Below, in pieces: positions 1 through 6,362 of a DNA stretch of 12,909 bases; within the stretch, counting starts at the first letter, position 1; the number at the start of each line of letters is the position of its first letter. Location of the stretch: NCBI GenBank assembly GCA_030146285.1, contig JASLBZ010000041.1:1-12909 (forward strand), read 5' to 3'. The notes beneath the pieces were generated by a model that ran no database searches, was not told where the DNA came from, and worked only from the letters and a program-made list of their open reading frames with translations. Position numbers and translations under genes: made by a program. Origin of the DNA: Neisseriaceae bacterium (GTDB lineage Bacteria; Pseudomonadota; Gammaproteobacteria; Burkholderiales; Neisseriaceae).

Positions 1-42
1 TGTAATTTAAAATTTAAGTTGGCATTAAACACGATTTTTAAT

Positions 43-61
43 TTTAATGATAGTAGTTTTT
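43..61. promoter_or_regulatory. Possible Fur-box-like operator upstream of hemO
   Basis: The left half TAATGATAGT (45-54) matches 9 of 10 positions of the classical Fur-box core TAATGATAAT, while the right half is poor; I count about 12 of 19 matches to the full consensus. It lies directly upstream of the putative -35 of the heme oxygenase gene. Neisserial hemO genes are known to be iron-regulated, so a Fur site is plausible. The match is partial in an AT-rich region and could be chance. Confidence 0.35.
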
Positions 62-63
62 AT

Positions 64-92
64 TTGCGTTAAAGAGAAATTTCAACTAAAAT
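64..92 (+). promoter_or_regulatory. Putative sigma70 promoter of hemO
   Basis: TTGCGT at 64-69 is followed after exactly 17 bases by TAAAAT at 87-92, a good sigma70-type pair. It would give a leader of roughly 65-70 bases before the hemO start at 167. A second -10-like TAAAAT at 106-111 has no well-spaced -35. The partial Fur-like site sits just upstream of the -35. Confidence 0.5.
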
Positions 93-166
93 TTAATAAC
101 TTTTGTAAAATACACACACTACCCCCATAACATCTCTTTTTTGCTTTATTGCAAATAGGATACCGC

Positions 167-760
167 ATGCAAAATACCAAACTCAATTTAGATTTATTAA
201 CCCACCGCTTAAAAGCGGAAACCACCAATACCCACGACAGCGTGGACAGCCTGGTTATGTCAGTTAACCCATTTGCTAACGAAGAAAATTACGGTAAATT
301 TTTACAATTACAAGAAATTTTTCACAAGGTGGTGGATTCTGTTTATGCCCGTGATGACTTGAATCAAGCCATTTTAGGCTTAGCACAAACAGCACGCCAT
401 CAAGCGGTACTAGAGGATATGGCTGATTTGAATATTGAAAAATTTGACATTGATGCCTTACCAACTCCAGCACATGACGAAGCCATTGGCTGGTTGTATT
501 GCGCGGAAGGCTCAAATTTAGGTGCTGCCTTTTTGTTCAAAGAAGTCAATAAAATCAATCTTGATGAAAACAAAGGTGCTCGCCATTTGGCTGCTCATGC
601 CGATGGCCGTGGCAAACATTGGAGAAATTTTTCAGAACAATTAAATGCAATTGATTTTACTGAAGAACAACGCGCCTCAGCAGTGAAAGGTGCTCAAGAA
701 GCATTCACCTATTATAAAAAACTACTGCGTGATATTTACGCACTTCCTGCTGTTGCTTAA
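167..760 (+). CDS. hemO: Heme oxygenase, HemO type (neisserial family)
   Basis: Cytoplasmic heme oxygenase that would open heme to biliverdin, CO and ferrous iron, letting the cell use host heme as an iron source. The protein is 197 residues. The proximal heme ligand is His23 in the stretch TNTHDSVDSLVMSV, the same number as His23 of Neisseria meningitidis HemO. The distal helix carries YCAEGSNLGAAFLF (111-124), with the glycine pair that leaves room over the heme, followed by GARHL and DGRGKHW (137-152), all hallmarks of this family. The remembered neisserial enzyme is about 209 residues; this one lacks its His-rich C-terminal tail. I chose the ATG at 167 because AGGA (157-160) lies 6 bases upstream; the in-frame TTG at 149 has no better site. 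The stop overlaps the start of the next gene by one base, so the two are probably translationally coupled. Confidence 0.93.
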   Translation: MQNTKLNLDLLTHRLKAETTNTHDSVDSLVMSVNPFANEENYGKFLQLQEIFHKVVDSVYARDDLNQAILGLAQTARHQAVLEDMADLNIEKFDIDALPTPAHDEAIGWLYCAEGSNLGAAFLFKEVNKINLDENKGARHLAAHADGRGKHWRNFSEQLNAIDFTEEQRASAVKGAQEAFTYYKKLLRDIYALPAVA

Positions 761-1212
761 TGAAATACACTTTGCTGCGCTGGTTTTTTATGGTCGCGGG
801 TGGCATATCATTGTTATTAGGCATTTTGGGCGCATTTTTACCAATTTTGCCCACAACACCTTTTATCTTGTTAACCGCATTTTTCTGGGCAAAAAGTTCA
901 CCGCGCTTTCATGCTTGGCTCTTGAATCACAAACACTTTGGTATGATGGTTCGCAACTGGGAAAGCAACCATGTGATTCCTTTGAAGATGAAATGGTTAT
1001 CAACCATCATGATGAATGGCACCATCTTGATGACGGTATTGACTTTGCCTTCTGACAGATGGATTTTGAAATTGGTGATGCTTAGCATTTCCATTGGCAC
1101 CAGCATCTGGATTTGGTCATTTCCACATGAAATGCCCAAGCCCAATATTGCCCTACAAGATGAAAATCCAATAGACAGCACCAATAACAAGCAGCCTGAA
1201 AGCGACCAGTAA
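760..1212 (+). CDS. DUF454 / YbaN-family inner-membrane protein
   Basis: Small integral membrane protein of 150 residues belonging to the DUF454 (YbaN) family, whose biochemical role is unknown. The diagnostic N-terminal block is visible: a hydrophobic helix, then GILGAFLPILPTTPFILL (about 21-38), then a Trp/Lys/Ser-Pro-Arg-Phe segment (WAKSSPRF). Two further hydrophobic segments lie at about 80-97 and 103-121, and the last 25 residues are polar. E. coli YbaN is about 125 residues, so the C-terminal tail is somewhat long. The ATG overlaps the hemO stop (TAATG), so this gene is in the heme oxygenase operon and probably responds to the same iron signal; a role in heme or iron handling at the membrane is only an inference from position. 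The transcript ends in a strong hairpin just downstream. Confidence 0.85.
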   Translation: MKYTLLRWFFMVAGGISLLLGILGAFLPILPTTPFILLTAFFWAKSSPRFHAWLLNHKHFGMMVRNWESNHVIPLKMKWLSTIMMNGTILMTVLTLPSDRWILKLVMLSISIGTSIWIWSFPHEMPKPNIALQDENPIDSTNNKQPESDQ

Positions 1213-1226
1213 TCCATACCATCCAC

Positions 1227-1258
1227 AAAAAACCACATCCGAAAATGTGGTTTTTTTT
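1227..1258. terminator. Bidirectional rho-independent terminator
   Basis: Stem CCACAT (1233-1238) and ATGTGG (1245-1250) with a 6-base loop CCGAAA, flanked by six As on the left and eight Ts on the right that extend the pairing. Because of the A and T flanks it works in both directions, ending hemO-ybaN on the plus strand and coq7 (stop at 1275) on the minus strand. Confidence 0.9.
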
Positions 1259-1274
1259 GCATTTCTCAATCGCT

Positions 1275-1898
1275 TTAAATTCGATAGCTAATGCCAGTCA
1301 TCACTTTAGAAGAGAGCTTCATAATGGTTTTAATAGGCAATGGCAAAGGCTCAGCACCAAAGTCATGTGCCATGTCTGCATGTTTTAGCTCGTCAATTCG
1401 CATTTGTTCAACGATTGCACGACTTTTCAGATCTTCTGATGGCAAACTGTCTAGGTGCTCTTCAAGGTGGGCACTTACCTGATGCTCAGTCTCTTCTAAA
1501 AACCCCAGATTCCATTGATCACCCAAAATACCGGCAGCAACCCCAATCACAAATGAGCTGCCATACCAAACTGGATTTAACAAACTGGTTCGCCCACCTA
1601 GCTCATGAACACGCTTTTCAGTCCAAGCCAAATGCTCTACTTCTTCTTGTGCTGCGTGCTCTAAAGCTTCACGATTGGTTTTGTCTCTGGCTGTTAAAGC
1701 TTGTCCTTGATACAAAGCTTGGGCACATACTTCACCAACATGGTTAACACGCATTAAACCCAAAGCATGCTGACGCTGCGCATCGCTCAACTTGGCCTCT
1801 TCTATGTGCATGTCTGGATAAGGACGAACGGTCGTGGCAGGTGCAAACAAAGTCCTCAAAGCAACATCAACATTGTTAATCAGTGTATCTACTAGCAT
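1275..1898 (-). CDS. coq7: 5-demethoxyubiquinone hydroxylase Coq7
   Basis: Di-iron monooxygenase of ubiquinone biosynthesis that hydroxylates 2-octaprenyl-3-methyl-6-methoxy-1,4-benzoquinone, the penultimate step of the pathway; a peripheral membrane protein. The 207 residues show the repeated ferritin-like metal motifs in order: Glu56 in NHVGEVCAQALYQGQ, Glu86 and His89 in EEVEH, Glu138 in EETEH and Glu170 and His173 in DELKH. Length is normal for the bacterial long form, and the C-terminal hydrophobic stretch PLPIKTIMKLSSKVMTG is typical of it. The start at 1898 has AAGGA upstream on the minus strand. It is the only gene on its transcript, ends at the bidirectional terminator, and is divergent from ppa. 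Coq7 rather than an UbiF-type flavin hydroxylase implies an oxygen-requiring di-iron route. Confidence 0.95.
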   Translation of the reverse strand: MLVDTLINNVDVALRTLFAPATTVRPYPDMHIEEAKLSDAQRQHALGLMRVNHVGEVCAQALYQGQALTARDKTNREALEHAAQEEVEHLAWTEKRVHELGGRTSLLNPVWYGSSFVIGVAAGILGDQWNLGFLEETEHQVSAHLEEHLDSLPSEDLKSRAIVEQMRIDELKHADMAHDFGAEPLPLPIKTIMKLSSKVMTGISYRI

Positions 1899-1941
1899 TC
1901 TTCATCCTTATGCACATATTCATGACAATTATCAGCAGTAA

Positions 1942-1947
1942 ATTATA
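1942..1947 (-). promoter_or_regulatory. Putative -10 element of coq7
   Basis: A perfect TATAAT reads on the minus strand here, 44 bases from the coq7 start. The hexamer 17 bases further upstream (1965-1970 region, CTTTTG on the minus strand) is a poor -35. Its core lies within the sequence that would serve as upstream region for the ppa promoter, so the two divergent promoters are packed into about 40 bases. Confidence 0.5.
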
Positions 1948-1977
1948 CGCATTCTTCACAAAATCAAAAGCAGATAG

Positions 1978-1986
1978 TGATACAAT
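1978..1986 (+). promoter_or_regulatory. Extended -10 promoter of ppa
   Basis: TGATACAAT contains a TG extension one base before a good -10 (TACAAT, 1981-1986), the extended -10 form that tolerates a weak -35. The nearest -35-like hexamer, TTCACA at 1955-1960, is 20 bases away, too far to be ideal. A very similar TGATACACT precedes the RidA-family gene at 6848-6856. Confidence 0.55.
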
Positions 1987-2026
1987 TAGCCTTTATTTTG
2001 ATTTTGCTTAATCCAAGGATAGAATA

Positions 2027-2551
2027 ATGAATATTGATGCCATCAAACCAGGCAAAAGCATGCCAGACGACTTTAACGTAGTTATTGAAATTTCAGCAAA
2101 TGCTGCGCCCATCAAATATGAATTTGACAAAGAGACAGGTGCGATTTGTGTTGACCGCTTTATGGGAACATCAATGATGTATCCTGCAAACTACGGTTTC
2201 GTTCCAAACACCTTGTCTGGTGATGGCGATCCTTGCGATGTATTGGTTGTGACTCCATTCCCATTGCCACCTGGTGTGGTTATTCGCTGCCGCGCATTGG
2301 GCATCTTAAAAATGGAAGATGATGGTGGTGTGGATGCTAAAATTGTTGCCGTACCAGTTGAAAAATTGTGCGCAATGTACAAAGACATTCAAAAATTAGA
2401 AGATTTACCACAATTGTTGCGTGACCAAATGAAACATTTCTTTGAACATTACAAAGATTTAGAACCTGGTAAATGGGTTAAGATTCAAGGTTGGGGTAAT
2501 ATGGAAGATGCCAAAATTGAATTGGAAAATGGCGTTAAAAACTTCAAATAA
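2027..2551 (+). CDS. ppa: Inorganic pyrophosphatase, family I
   Basis: Soluble cytoplasmic Mg-dependent enzyme that hydrolyses pyrophosphate to two phosphates and so pulls biosynthetic reactions forward; usually a hexamer in bacteria. At 174 residues it has the length of the E. coli protein. The family signature DGDPCD (66-71) supplies metal-binding Asp66, Asp68 and Asp71. Other conserved positions are Glu21, Lys30 and Glu32 (IEISANAAPIKYEFD), the MYPANYGFVP block (51-60), the ED and D103 acidic region, and HYKDLEPGKW (141-150). AAGGA sits 8 bases before the ATG. It has its own promoter and its own strong terminator, so it is monocistronic. Confidence 0.97.
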   Translation: MNIDAIKPGKSMPDDFNVVIEISANAAPIKYEFDKETGAICVDRFMGTSMMYPANYGFVPNTLSGDGDPCDVLVVTPFPLPPGVVIRCRALGILKMEDDGGVDAKIVAVPVEKLCAMYKDIQKLEDLPQLLRDQMKHFFEHYKDLEPGKWVKIQGWGNMEDAKIELENGVKNFK

Positions 2552-2563
2552 CGCAATATCCGC

Positions 2564-2596
2564 AAAGCTGCGCTGCCAAAACCAGCGCAGCTTTTT
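2564..2596 (+). terminator. Rho-independent terminator of ppa
   Basis: A GC-rich 10-bp perfect stem, AGCTGCGCTG (2566-2575) with CAGCGCAGCT (2583-2592), has a 7-base loop CCAAAAC and ends in five Ts (2592-2596). It starts 13 bases after the ppa stop codon. Confidence 0.93.
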
Positions 2597-2614
2597 GATT
2601 GAATATCCTGATTT

Positions 2615-2645
2615 TTAATACTTTTACTTTGATCTGGGCTATAAT
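2615..2645 (+). promoter_or_regulatory. Putative promoter of the MFS transporter gene
   Basis: A perfect TATAAT lies at 2640-2645. The best upstream hexamer, TTAATA at 2615-2620, is 19 bases away, so the -35 is weak. Transcription would start near 2652 and leave a leader of about 38 bases without a clear Shine-Dalgarno sequence before the ATG at 2690. Confidence 0.45.
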
Positions 2646-2689
2646 ATGCACCCTGCCTTGTTTTAGCCGGGCGTTTTAAGTTATTTTGA

Positions 2690-3862
2690 ATGAAAGTCAG
2701 CTCTACACTTCAAGCTTTTCGTCAGCACCCTTCTATTGCCTTTTACGTTCTAATCATCAGCATCAGTATTGTGAGTCTCAATACTGGCTTGACCATTCCT
2801 TACACAACGTTTCGTTTAAAGGACTTAGGTGCATCTGATTTCGTCATAGGCTTGATTGCTTCAACACCTGCTATTGGCATCGTTTTGATGTCTTTTTTCG
2901 CCAATGCATTTGCCAAAAAATTCAGCATCAAAAAACTTTTCATTGCCAGTACCGCCCTATTAACCATCAGCATTCTTCCTCTGGCTTATGTGGACAATTT
3001 TAGCTTTTTGTTCTTGCTTCGCCTCTTAACAGGCTTGGCTTGCAGCTTATTGATTATTTTGGGCGAAACTTGCGTGAATGACGTGGCAACGGATCAAAAT
3101 CGTGGTCGAATTGTTTCCATTTACACCACGTTTTTTACTGTATTTCAAATCATTGGCCCGCTCATGCTGTCTGCTTTTGGTGCACAAAACAGCGATGTAC
3201 TTTGGGGATTGCTACTGGCACACTTATTGGCTTTGGGGTTAATTATTTGGGCGCCGTTTTCATTCCACTTTCATGAACACAGCAAAGCACAGCGCTCACT
3301 TTGGTATTTTTTCAAAGCCGTACCTGTCATCATGCTGTCTATTTTATTGTTTGCCTATTTTGATACAGCAATACTGTCCATCATGCCACTTTACAGTATG
3401 CAATACCAATTTAGCGCAGACGTGGCTGTTTTGATTGTCAGTATTATTTTTATTGGCGATGCTTGTTTGCAAATCCCATTTGGTTGGCTGTCTGACACAA
3501 TTGGCCGCACCAAAGTCCATGTAATTTGTGGATTTGGCTTGTTAATCAGTACATTGCTGATGCCCTTAATGATGCAGATTCCGATCATGCTTTGGCCCAT
3601 GTTATTTGTTTGGGGCGCTTTTGCAGGATCCGTTTATACACTGGGTTTGGTTCGGGTTGGAGATTACTTTGAAGGTCAAGACTTAGTATCTGCCAATGCT
3701 TGCATTGGTTTGGTCTGGGGCCTAGGTGGTTTATTCGCACCAGGTGTGAGTTTCGGCTTAATGAACACATTGGGAAATGATGGTTTTATTTACGGCATTG
3801 CTGCTTTAACCATTCTGTTTTTAATCAGCTTTATGAAACCCATCCGACTTAAGTTACATTAA
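2690..3862 (+). CDS. Major facilitator superfamily transporter (YcaD-like)
   Basis: Inner-membrane secondary transporter of 390 residues, with about 12 hydrophobic segments separated by a central polar loop (about 192-205, rich in His, Lys and Ser), as expected for an MFS protein. Motif A is present in the second half as GWLSDTIGRTK (265-275); the first-half copy is degenerate (FANAFAKKFSIKK, 70-82). Glu126 and Asp225 lie within hydrophobic helices and could couple to protons. The block GETCVNDVATDQNRGR (125-140) resembles the YcaD-type family of drug/sugar-like MFS proteins as I remember it. The substrate cannot be read from the sequence. The ribosome site is weak (only TAAG about 10 bases upstream). 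The gene follows the ppa terminator, and its stop overlaps by 4 bp the stop of the opposite-strand Spy-like gene. Confidence 0.88.
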   Translation: MKVSSTLQAFRQHPSIAFYVLIISISIVSLNTGLTIPYTTFRLKDLGASDFVIGLIASTPAIGIVLMSFFANAFAKKFSIKKLFIASTALLTISILPLAYVDNFSFLFLLRLLTGLACSLLIILGETCVNDVATDQNRGRIVSIYTTFFTVFQIIGPLMLSAFGAQNSDVLWGLLLAHLLALGLIIWAPFSFHFHEHSKAQRSLWYFFKAVPVIMLSILLFAYFDTAILSIMPLYSMQYQFSADVAVLIVSIIFIGDACLQIPFGWLSDTIGRTKVHVICGFGLLISTLLMPLMMQIPIMLWPMLFVWGAFAGSVYTLGLVRVGDYFEGQDLVSANACIGLVWGLGGLFAPGVSFGLMNTLGNDGFIYGIAALTILFLISFMKPIRLKLH

Positions 3863-4275
3863 TAAGTGCACTTCTCAAGCCATTCATCTCGTTGCTCTTG
3901 ATCAAGAACTTCTAGCAAAGAAGAGACCAAGTGAAGCTGTGCTACGTCATGCTGAATTGGTAAACGGTATTTTTCCTGTACCAATCTTGTTGCCTGAGCA
4001 ACGTCAAATTTATCTTGTTTTAACAACTGTTTAATTTGGCGGTTGTACTCACGAATTTGCTGACTCGATGGCTTCAGTTGGCGTGTATATTGACGGTTCT
4101 GTAACCGAATCTCTTTTAAGGTTTCTTTTTGCGCATGGGTTAAATCCATTTGTCTTACATCACACAAAGGCTCACCAGCAAAAGCCGATGGGCTAGAAAT
4201 AACTAAAGACAACAAAAAAATACTTCCTGTAGATTTAATCATGTGTTGTATGGTCACAAGCTGTATATTCATCAA
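3859..4275 (-). CDS. Spy/CpxP-like periplasmic protein
   Basis: Likely exported protein of 138 residues (or 127 if the second in-frame start at 4242 is used). A basic-then-hydrophobic signal peptide (MIKSTGSIFLLSLVISSPSAFA) ends in AFA at residue 33, a good signal peptidase I site. The mature part is helical and highly charged, with LTHAQ at 45-49, the LTxxQ signature of Spy/CpxP chaperones, and a second degenerate copy LDQEQ at 124-128. Only two cysteines exist, Cys38 and Cys136, near the two ends of the mature protein, and they could form a disulfide. The role would be a small ATP-independent periplasmic chaperone or envelope-stress protein, inferred from the family. Neither start has a strong ribosome site; starting at 4242 gives the more usual signal-peptide length. 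It converges on the MFS gene. Confidence 0.72.
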   Translation of the reverse strand: MMNIQLVTIQHMIKSTGSIFLLSLVISSPSAFAGEPLCDVRQMDLTHAQKETLKEIRLQNRQYTRQLKPSSQQIREYNRQIKQLLKQDKFDVAQATRLVQEKYRLPIQHDVAQLHLVSSLLEVLDQEQRDEWLEKCTY

Positions 4276-4351
4276 TTTTTTGGTTCACAAGGGCTTTATA
4301 ATTGCATAATACTGCGCTAAATTGTGAAGCTAAGTCATGTTTTAGTAAATC

Positions 4352-4406
4352 TTTGTAAACAAAGTTTTGTATCAAAATACCCTACTTTCTTAATGCAAAA
4401 TACCCT
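4352..4406. repeat. Inverted repeat and 11-bp direct repeat upstream of rpe
   Basis: TTTGTAAACAAA (4352-4363) is an inverted repeat with arms TTTGT and ACAAA. Just downstream the 11-mer CAAAATACCCT occurs twice, at 4373-4383 and 4396-4406, with starts 23 bp apart (about two helical turns). All lie in the gap between the divergent Spy-like and rpe genes, upstream of the rpe promoter. The spacing suits a dimeric regulator binding one face of DNA, but no known operator is recognised. Confidence 0.4.
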
Positions 4407-4423
4407 TCAATCGGGAAGCCATT

Positions 4424-4453
4424 TTGGCAATATTTGGCAAATTACGGTACACT
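4424..4453 (+). promoter_or_regulatory. Putative promoter of the rpe-gph-recX operon
   Basis: TTGGCA (4424-4429) and TACACT (4448-4453) are separated by 18 bases, a reasonable sigma70 pair. Transcription would begin near 4460, leaving a leader of about 30 bases before the rpe ATG at 4489. Confidence 0.5.
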
Positions 4454-4488
4454 TGCATCCTGTAAACAACCTTAATACACACATCACC

Positions 4489-5181
4489 ATGAATGATTAT
4501 CGAATTGCTCCCAGTATCTTATCAGCAGACTTTGCCTGTCTAGGTGAAGAAGTTAAAAATGTGATTGCAGCAGGTGCTAAATTAATCCATTTTGATGTTA
4601 TGGACAACCATTACGTTCCCAATTTAACATTTGGACCCATGATTTGTGAAGCCATCAAACCCCACAGCACAGTGCCCATGGATGTGCATTTGATGGTGGA
4701 ACCTGTTGATGATTTAATTGTTTCATTCGCTAAAGCAGGTGCGAACATCATTACTTTTCATCCTGATGCATCACGCCATGTCGACAGAAGCCTTGGCTTA
4801 ATCAAACAACATGGTTGTGAAGCCGGTTTGGTATTGAATCCGGCCAGTTCCATTCATGAAATCGATCATGTTTTGGATAAATTAGACATGATTTTACTCA
4901 TGTCAGTAAACCCTGGCTTTGGCGGTCAAAGCTTTATTCCGCATACCCTAGAAAAAATTCGTGCTGTTAAAGTCATCACCGATGATTATTTTAACAAAAC
5001 TGGTCGTCGCATTCGCATTGAGGTTGACGGCGGCATCAAAACAAACAATATTGCCCAAGTAGCTGCCGCCGGCGCAGACACTTTTGTAGCAGGTTCTGCC
5101 ATTTTCAATCAGCCTGATTACAAAGCAGTGATTGATGAAATGAATGCCCAACTGGCAACAGTGCCAAGCATTAAGGAATAA
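4489..5181 (+). CDS. rpe: Ribulose-phosphate 3-epimerase
   Basis: Cytoplasmic TIM-barrel enzyme interconverting ribulose 5-phosphate and xylulose 5-phosphate in the pentose phosphate pathway. The 230 residues begin MNDYRIAPSILSADF, the usual start of the family, with Ser9 in place. Metal ligands and catalytic acids are His35 and Asp37 (HFDVMDNHYVPN), His68 (MDVHLM) and Asp180 (EVDGGI); the flexible-loop signature MSVNPGFGGQSF is at 138-149. The frame is open for 55 codons further upstream, but those residues match nothing in the family and the ATG at 4489 gives the normal length. There is no clear Shine-Dalgarno sequence (ACACACATCACC precedes the ATG), which is odd for a housekeeping enzyme. 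gph follows after 4 bases. Confidence 0.96.
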   Translation: MNDYRIAPSILSADFACLGEEVKNVIAAGAKLIHFDVMDNHYVPNLTFGPMICEAIKPHSTVPMDVHLMVEPVDDLIVSFAKAGANIITFHPDASRHVDRSLGLIKQHGCEAGLVLNPASSIHEIDHVLDKLDMILLMSVNPGFGGQSFIPHTLEKIRAVKVITDDYFNKTGRRIRIEVDGGIKTNNIAQVAAAGADTFVAGSAIFNQPDYKAVIDEMNAQLATVPSIKE

Positions 5182-5185
5182 AACC

Positions 5186-5890
5186 ATGACTGAAAAAAAT
5201 GTTCAAGCCATTGCTTTTGATTTAGACGGAACATTGGTTGATTCTATTGTTGATTTGGCTCAAGCTGCCAATGCAATGCGTGCAGATTTGGGCTTGGAAC
5301 TGCTTAATGAAGACACCATTGAAAGCTATGTCGGAGATGGTATGGGTACACTGGTGCACCGCTCATTAACCAATGAAATGCAAGGCATTGCAGAGGATGC
5401 TTTGTGGCAACAAGGTTTTACGCTTTTTGTACAACATTATTTTGCACACATTGCTGACAATACCCGCCCTTACCCTGGTGTTATCGATGGCTTGAAATTA
5501 CTGAAAAAGCAAAGTTTTCCTTTGGTTGTGATTACCAACAAAAATGAACGCTTTGCCATTGAGCTACTCAAGCGTTTAGATTTACTGGACTACTTCAGTA
5601 TTGTCATTGGTGGTGATACTTTGCCTGAACGCAAACCATCGGCAGCGCCTTTGATTCATGCTTGTGAAGTTTTGAACATCAAACCAGACGAATTGATTAT
5701 GGTTGGCGACTCGAAGAATGATATTTTAGCCGCCAAAGCCGCAGGTGCGACAGCCGTCGGTGTCAATTATGGCTATGCGAACATGAACGATTTATCACAA
5801 AACAAAGCAACCGCACCCGATATTCGTGTGAATCTGATTACCGATTTACATGATCAAGGCTGGTTAAAAAAAGAAATCTTAAATGACTAA
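5186..5890 (+). CDS. gph: Phosphoglycolate phosphatase, HAD superfamily
   Basis: Soluble HAD hydrolase that would remove phosphate from 2-phosphoglycolate, a by-product of DNA repair and oxygenase side reactions. The 234 residues carry motif I FDLDGTLVDS (Asp12 nucleophile, Asp14), a helical cap domain (about 20-90), motif II VITNKN (Thr117), motif III Lys150 in PERKPSAAP and motif IV GDSKND (Asp175, Asp179). The start at 5186 has AAGGA (5173-5177) 8 bases upstream, overlapping the end of rpe; the next upstream in-frame ATG, at 5144, lies inside rpe. The rpe-gph pairing is common in Proteobacteria and supports Gph over other HAD phosphatases. Its last 8 bases overlap recX. Confidence 0.93.
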   Translation: MTEKNVQAIAFDLDGTLVDSIVDLAQAANAMRADLGLELLNEDTIESYVGDGMGTLVHRSLTNEMQGIAEDALWQQGFTLFVQHYFAHIADNTRPYPGVIDGLKLLKKQSFPLVVITNKNERFAIELLKRLDLLDYFSIVIGGDTLPERKPSAAPLIHACEVLNIKPDELIMVGDSKNDILAAKAAGATAVGVNYGYANMNDLSQNKATAPDIRVNLITDLHDQGWLKKEILND

Positions 5891-6362
5891 ACGGTCTTTG
5901 CGTGCTCAGGCCATTGATTATTTATCAAGGCGTGAGCACAGTCGTTCTGAGCTGAAACAAAAATTAATGGCTTTTGAAGAAGACGTGCAAATCATTGACG
6001 CATTGCTTGACGACTTAACAGAACGCGGCTGGCAATCAGACAGTCGCTATGCCCAGATGATGGTACACAGTAAAAGCGACAAACATGGCAACCGTCGCTT
6101 GCAACAAAACTTGGCTTTAAAAGGTATTGATGCTGATTTAATTGCAGATGTACTGCCAAGCAAAGACATTGAGAAAAGCAATGCCATCCAAGTCATCCAA
6201 AAAAAATTCAAAACTGCTCCAACATCCTTACAAGAACGAGCTAAACAGATGCGTTTCTTAGCATACCGAGGTTTTGGTATGGACGCCATTCAGGCAGCCT
6301 TAAACAGCTGGAATGACGACGAGACATCATTCAGTGGCGACTTCGACGACTTTCACTTGTAA
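5883..6362 (+). CDS. recX: Regulatory protein RecX
   Basis: Small helical modulator of RecA filaments, which it usually inhibits. The 159 residues match the normal length (E. coli RecX is 166). The N-terminal module RAQAIDYLSRREHSRSELKQKL (about 7-28) is the characteristic first three-helix repeat, followed by LDDLTERGWQSDSRYAQMMVHSK (about 42-64) and the KGIDADLI segment (about 79-86). The ATG lies inside the end of gph (8-bp overlap, ATGACTAA), indicating translational coupling. No recA is present next to it, so here recX is tied to the rpe-gph operon rather than to recA. Its last 36 bases overlap the 3' end of the opposite-strand ybaK. Confidence 0.92.
   Translation: MTKRSLRAQAIDYLSRREHSRSELKQKLMAFEEDVQIIDALLDDLTERGWQSDSRYAQMMVHSKSDKHGNRRLQQNLALKGIDADLIADVLPSKDIEKSNAIQVIQKKFKTAPTSLQERAKQMRFLAYRGFGMDAIQAALNSWNDDETSFSGDFDDFHL

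Noticed and set aside
690..1055. 121-codon plus-strand ORF across the hemO/ybaN junction
   Set aside because: It overlaps two well-supported genes in another frame and its translation has no recognisable pattern.
1189..1200. AAGCAGCCTGAA, a near-match (11/12) to Kingella-type DNA uptake sequences
   Set aside because: Only one such copy was found in about 13 kb, with weaker partial matches at about 6291 (AGGCAGCCTTAA) and 10172 (AGGCAGCCTGTA). A DUS-rich genome would show many, so I do not annotate an uptake sequence.
1340..1747. 135-codon plus-strand ORF opposite coq7
   Set aside because: It is antisense to coq7, whose di-iron motifs are complete; the ORF has the Cys/His/Leu-rich look of a shadow frame.
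4324..4488. 55-codon in-frame extension upstream of rpe
   Set aside because: The extra residues resemble nothing in the Rpe family, and the putative promoter lies inside this stretch; the start at 4489 gives the standard length.
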